From: Betaproteobacteria bacterium
GTDB taxonomy: Bacteria; Pseudomonadota; Gammaproteobacteria; Burkholderiales; Eutrophovitaceae
DNA length: 34,831 nucleotides
Assembly: GCA_020346185.1 (NCBI GenBank)
Contig: CP070775.1
Coordinates: 2,474,111-2,508,941 of the forward strand
Direction: 5' to 3'
Position 1 is the stretch's first letter. Each line of letters starts with the position of its first letter. The translations under genes were made by a program, and so were the position numbers. This document shows positions 33,402-34,831 of the stretch, piece after piece. The notes under the pieces were generated by a model. It saw only the letters and a program-made list of their open reading frames with translations. It searched no databases and was not told the DNA's origin.

Positions 33402-34487
33402 ATGCCAGACGCGGAACTCGAGGCCTGGCTCAGGCTTGGGCTCATTCCGCAGCTGGGACCGGTTGCCTTCAGAAAATTGTTGAGCAGCTTCGGGAGCCCC
33501 GAGGCTGCACTGAGCGCGTCTGCTACGGCACTTGCCAATGTAGTCGGGGCAAGTCTGGCCGCTGCGATTGCCGCGGGACCCGACACCGATTTGTTCGCCG
33601 CGACTCTGGACTGGACAGATCAAGACAATAACCGGTTAATGACACTGGCCGACGGTGACTACCCCGGCAAACTTCTCGAAATATCCGACCCACCTCCGTT
33701 GCTGTACCTGAAGGGGCAACCATCGTTGCTGGAACCGGAAGCGGTTGCCATTGTCGGCAGTCGTAATGCAACGCCACAAGGCATAGCCAACGCCCAAGCT
33801 TTTGCGCGGGAGTTGTCCAATGACGGCTTTGGCATCGTCAGCGGCCTCGCTCTTGGCATCGATGCCGCTGCCCATCGCGGCGGTTTGCAGGGACCCGGTT
33901 CATCCATCGCCGTGGTTGCCACTGGCCTGGACACAGTGTACCCAGCTCGTAACCGTAAGCTTGCCCACGAGCTTGCCCAGCAAGGGTTACTCGTTTCCGA
34001 GTTTGCACTCGGTACCCATCCGGTGGCGGGAAACTTTCCACGGCGCAATCGATTGATCAGCGGATTGTCACTTGGTGTCTTGGTTGTCGAAGCCGCGGTC
34101 AAAAGCGGCTCGCTGATTACCGCACGCTATGCAATTGAGCAGGGGCGCGAAGTTTTTGCCATTCCGGGCTCGGTCCATTCACCGGTTTCGAAAGGCTGCC
34201 ACGTACTCATAAAGCAGGGCGCAAAACTGGTTGATACTAGTGCGGACATTATCGAAGAATTCGGTCGGACTACAAGTAAAGTGGATTTTGTGACAACACA
34301 CTCGCCGCATAGTAAACATCCAGAACTGCTTAGTGCTATCGGTTTCGACCCAGTCGACCTCGACACGATCTGTGCACGCTGCGGCTTGACTGCCCAGAAC
34401 GCTTCGGCGATGCTGCTCGAACTCGAGCTCGAAGGAGCAGTCGTACGGATTGCTGGCGGCCGTTTCCAGCAAGTGCGTCACCCTTAA
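33402..34487 (+). CDS. dprA: DNA-processing protein DprA
   Basis: The 361-residue protein binds incoming single-stranded DNA and loads RecA during natural transformation. The N-terminal helical part has LRLGLIPQLGPVAFRKLLSSFGS. The extended Rossmann fold has PPLLYLKG, VAIVGSRNATPQG, GFGIVSGLALGIDAAAHRGGL, VVATGLDTVYPARNRKLA, and FPRRNRLISGLSLGVLVVEAAVKSGSLITARYAIEQGREVFAIPGSV. A winged-helix C-terminal domain follows from about residue 295. The ATG comes right after the LysM stop (TGAATG), so translation is coupled. Presence does not prove competence. Confidence 0.95.
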   Translation: MPDAELEAWLRLGLIPQLGPVAFRKLLSSFGSPEAALSASATALANVVGASLAAAIAAGPDTDLFAATLDWTDQDNNRLMTLADGDYPGKLLEISDPPPLLYLKGQPSLLEPEAVAIVGSRNATPQGIANAQAFARELSNDGFGIVSGLALGIDAAAHRGGLQGPGSSIAVVATGLDTVYPARNRKLAHELAQQGLLVSEFALGTHPVAGNFPRRNRLISGLSLGVLVVEAAVKSGSLITARYAIEQGREVFAIPGSVHSPVSKGCHVLIKQGAKLVDTSADIIEEFGRTTSKVDFVTTHSPHSKHPELLSAIGFDPVDLDTICARCGLTAQNASAMLLELELEGAVVRIAGGRFQQVRHP

Positions 34488-34519
34488 CCATTACTAGCAT
34501 CTGTTTGCCCAGGGGGCAC

Positions 34520-34831
34520 ATGTTCGACATACTGGTCTACCTCGTCGAGAACTATTTTCACAGTGGTCAACTTCCTGATGCTGCAACAATTTCGAAACGC
34601 TTGTCAGCAGCCGGCTTCGAAGACGACGATATTTCCGAAGCACTCAGTTGGCTGAGCGGATTCGAGCCACCTGTTGGCATAGGCAACGATGAGGCTTTTG
34701 TCCGTAGTGTCGGGTTTCGTATATATACCAACGAAGAATTGGCCAAACTGACTGCCGAAGCGCGCGGCTTCATCCTTTTTCTAGAGGACTCGGATATCAT
34801 CTCAGCGCCACAAAGGGAACTCATCATCGAG
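34520..34831 (+). CDS. smg: Smg family protein, DUF494 (5' part, runs off the window)
   Basis: An open frame of 104 codons starts at the ATG at 34520, with AGGGGG just upstream, and continues past the window end. The product begins MFDILVYLVENYFHSGQLPD and has ISKRLSAAGFEDDDISEALSWLSGF, then FVRSVGFRIYTNEELAKLTAEARGFILFLE. This is the N-terminal two thirds of Smg (about 155 residues), a small helical protein of unclear function encoded after dprA in many gammaproteobacteria. It lies 32 bases after dprA on the same strand. Confidence 0.92.
   Translation, partial: MFDILVYLVENYFHSGQLPDAATISKRLSAAGFEDDDISEALSWLSGFEPPVGIGNDEAFVRSVGFRIYTNEELAKLTAEARGFILFLEDSDIISAPQRELIIE

Noticed and set aside
1..34831. 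Search for CRISPR arrays, tRNA or rRNA genes, insertion sequences and defence genes
   Set aside because: No regularly spaced repeats, no tRNA-like cloverleaf noticed, and no transposase, integrase, nuclease or toxin-antitoxin gene among the coding regions.

Overview
The window looks like chromosome of a gammaproteobacterium, possibly near the Chromatiales, Xanthomonadales or Steroidobacterales; I cannot place it more finely. The evidence is the gene order smg-dprA-LysM | def-fmt-rsmB-DUF4390-ntrY/ntrX, a Calvin-type block tkt / gap-pgk-pyk-fba, and purE-purK-purC followed by a Sua5-type gene. Base composition is moderately GC-rich and even. I see no insertion sequence, phage gene, rRNA, tRNA or CRISPR array. 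Most of the window is core metabolism and housekeeping, densely packed, with many stop/start overlaps.

Layout. 1-251: 3' end of a small heat-shock protein, then a strong terminator. 399-3252 (+): a probable sugar-acid catabolic cluster of an IlvD/EDD dehydratase resembling L-arabinonate dehydratase, a DUF1330 protein and an RraA/HMG-aldolase-family protein. 3253-3732: a non-coding stretch with one good hairpin. 3733-4737 (-): an orphan ABC-type substrate-binding protein. 4950-17855 (-): a nearly continuous run, in transcription order gap, pgk, pyk, fba, psiE-like, purE, purK, purC, sua5-type, a large FAD/Fe-S D-2-hydroxyacid dehydrogenase, a small three-helix membrane protein coupled to it, and a cupin. 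18078-22370 (+): a complete glucose/mannose-type ABC importer (lipoprotein, two permeases, ATPase). Its last stop codon overlaps that of glucokinase, which follows transketolase on the other strand (22367-25350). 25452-32197 (-): def, fmt, rsmB, DUF4390, an NtrY-like sensor kinase and an NtrX-like regulator with a degenerate AAA+ domain. 32322-34831 (+): LysM protein, dprA and the 5' part of smg.

How it fits together. The importer brings in a hexose, probably glucose, and glucokinase phosphorylates it. Transketolase, GAPDH, PGK, pyruvate kinase and aldolase carry the carbon through central metabolism. Importer and glucokinase sit together between tkt and gap, which are usually close in this kind of cluster. 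The def-fmt-rsmB operon for translation is translationally tied to a membrane two-component system.

I found no clearly new multi-gene system. The best leads are: the NtrX-like regulator that has lost Walker A, Walker B, the sensor II arginine and the GAFTGA loop while its partner kinase is intact; the three-helix protein fused by an ATGA overlap to the FAD/Fe-S dehydrogenase, a possible membrane anchor; the dehydratase/RraA pair as a possible sugar-acid route; and a terminator-like hairpin just before the tkt start codon.
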